A DNA stretch of 6,233 nt from Clostridiales bacterium (GTDB taxonomy: Bacteria > Bacillota > Clostridia > Christensenellales > Christensenellaceae): the NCBI GenBank assembly GCA_003343685.1, contig QAKS01000032.1, positions 1-6,233 on the forward strand, in the 5' to 3' direction. The notes under the pieces were generated by a model. That model did not search any database, was not told the origin of the DNA, and was given only the letters and a program-made list of their open reading frames with translations. The translations under genes were made by a program, and so were the position numbers. Below, in pieces: positions 5,372 through 6,233 of the stretch (position 1 is its first letter; every line of letters begins with the position of its first letter).

Positions 5372-6233
5372 ATGGGCAGCAGAAGAAGGGAACGGGGCAG
5401 ATTCTGGACCACAGGGAAGATGGCAATTATCACTGCAATACTTTTGGCGGCGGTCATCGTGCTGGGGGTATGGGTGGTAACTCTGGAAAACAGAGAAGAA
5501 CCGGTTCAAACAGTGCTTTACGGCAGGAGCGGACATTACTCATGGGTTCCCCTGAAGCAAGATGTGGAAAAGAACGGTTACGATTTTGACGGATTCAGCA
5601 CCACCGGCGACGGTTTTGTGATGTATGAGGATGGCGGCAGAACGACGACGATGCAGGGAATTGACGCTTCCTATTATCAGGGGGACATTGACTGGAACAA
5701 GGTAGCGGCATCCGGAATAGAGTTTGCTATCATAAGAATGGGCTACCGGGAGTTAGGCGCTGCGGGAGTTTTGGCAACGGACAAAAAATTCGCCGAATAT
5801 ATGGAGGGCGCAGCAGCGGCCGGACTCAAGGTGGGCGTTTATTTCTTCTCTCAGGCGGTGAACGTGAAAGAGGCGGAAGAAGAGGCTGCATACGTTCTAA
5901 ATGCTATTAAAGGATATGACGTGACGTTTCCCGTCGTTTTTGACTGGGAGGTCATTTCAAGCAAGGAGACGCGGACACAGGACGTCCCGGGAGAGACGCT
6001 GACAGAAATGGCAAAGGCGTTCTGCGAGAAGGTGAAGGAAGCGGGCTATGAGCCGATGGTTTACTTGAACCAGAGTCAGGGTATGCTGGAATACGATATG
6101 TCGGAAATCGACAGCTATGGCCTGTGGTATGCGCAATATGGGGACGAGCCGGGTTTTTATTACGATTTTGACATATGGCAGTACAGCGAGGAGGGGCAGG
6201 TAGACGGCATTGAGGGAAATGTGGATCTGAACC
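5372..6233 (+). CDS. Membrane-anchored GH25 lysozyme-like muramidase (cut by window edge)
   Basis: Glycoside hydrolase family 25 enzymes cleave the beta-1,4 bond between N-acetylmuramic acid and N-acetylglucosamine in peptidoglycan. 287 codons are visible. Residues 1-16 are basic (MGSRRRERGRFW), followed by one hydrophobic segment at about 17-37 without a lipobox or clear cleavage site. It is probably a type II anchor with the enzyme outside the cell. Residues about 38-93 form a linker. The GH25 domain begins at MQGIDASYYQGDIDW, with D98 in the usual N-terminal strand. FDWE provides D191 and catalytic E193. IWQYS (W269-Y271) and GNVDLN (D285) mark the end of the barrel, so little of the domain is missing; any C-terminal extension is off the window. 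ATG at 5372 follows AAAGGAG (5355-5361) ten bases away; the ATG at 5362 is out of frame. Probable roles are wall remodelling or lysis of neighbours; there is no obvious link to the lar genes. Confidence 0.92.
   Translation, partial: MGSRRRERGRFWTTGKMAIITAILLAAVIVLGVWVVTLENREEPVQTVLYGRSGHYSWVPLKQDVEKNGYDFDGFSTTGDGFVMYEDGGRTTTMQGIDASYYQGDIDWNKVAASGIEFAIIRMGYRELGAAGVLATDKKFAEYMEGAAAAGLKVGVYFFSQAVNVKEAEEEAAYVLNAIKGYDVTFPVVFDWEVISSKETRTQDVPGETLTEMAKAFCEKVKEAGYEPMVYLNQSQGMLEYDMSEIDSYGLWYAQYGDEPGFYYDFDIWQYSEEGQVDGIEGNVDLN

Overview
The window looks like a chromosomal segment of a Gram-positive Firmicute, most likely a clostridium of the Lachnospiraceae type. Pointers are the strong AGGAGG-like ribosome binding sites, the sigma-A type promoters, the style of the Lar proteins and a membrane-anchored GH25 muramidase. 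The taxon is an inference from gene content and could not be checked by a search.

Layout. Positions 1-1998 are read leftwards. First transcribed is a 218-residue protein with an N-terminal ribbon-helix-helix (RHH) DNA-binding fold and an unrecognised C-terminal part. Forty bases after it comes clpB, the disaggregase, whose N-terminal 433 codons lie in the window before it runs off the left edge. The two are probably one transcription unit driven by a promoter at 2026-2053. That promoter is embedded in A+T-rich symmetric repeats that look like an RHH operator. From about 2100 to 2460 lies a gene-free stretch with hairpin-forming sequence, including a strong 52-nt extended stem-loop at 2382-2433. 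It may encode a structured RNA or be a dispersed intergenic repeat.

Positions 2538-5243 are read rightwards and form a compact operon, larC-larE-larB, with overlapping stop and start codons. It is preceded by a good promoter (TTGTGA-17-TATAAT) and a small hairpin at the predicted mRNA 5' end. These three proteins are the complete known set for making the nickel-pincer nucleotide (NPN) cofactor. LarB carboxylates and hydrolyses nicotinic acid adenine dinucleotide, LarE adds two sulfurs, and LarC inserts nickel using CTP. No lactate racemase (larA) and no nickel transporter gene is present, so the client enzyme is encoded elsewhere. LarE carries a CxxC pair plus the conserved sacrificial-type cysteine, a pattern reminiscent of iron-sulfur type LarE proteins. 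LarC is one continuous reading frame, unlike the frameshifted larC1/larC2 of Lactobacillus plantarum.

After a 128-nt gap with its own candidate promoter and two short perfect palindromes, a GH25 lysozyme-like cell-wall hydrolase starts at 5372 and runs off the right edge. It has an N-terminal membrane anchor.

The most interesting items are the RHH gene with its symmetric operator in front of clpB, the unexplained structured intergenic stretch, and the stand-alone NPN cofactor operon with a three-cysteine LarE.
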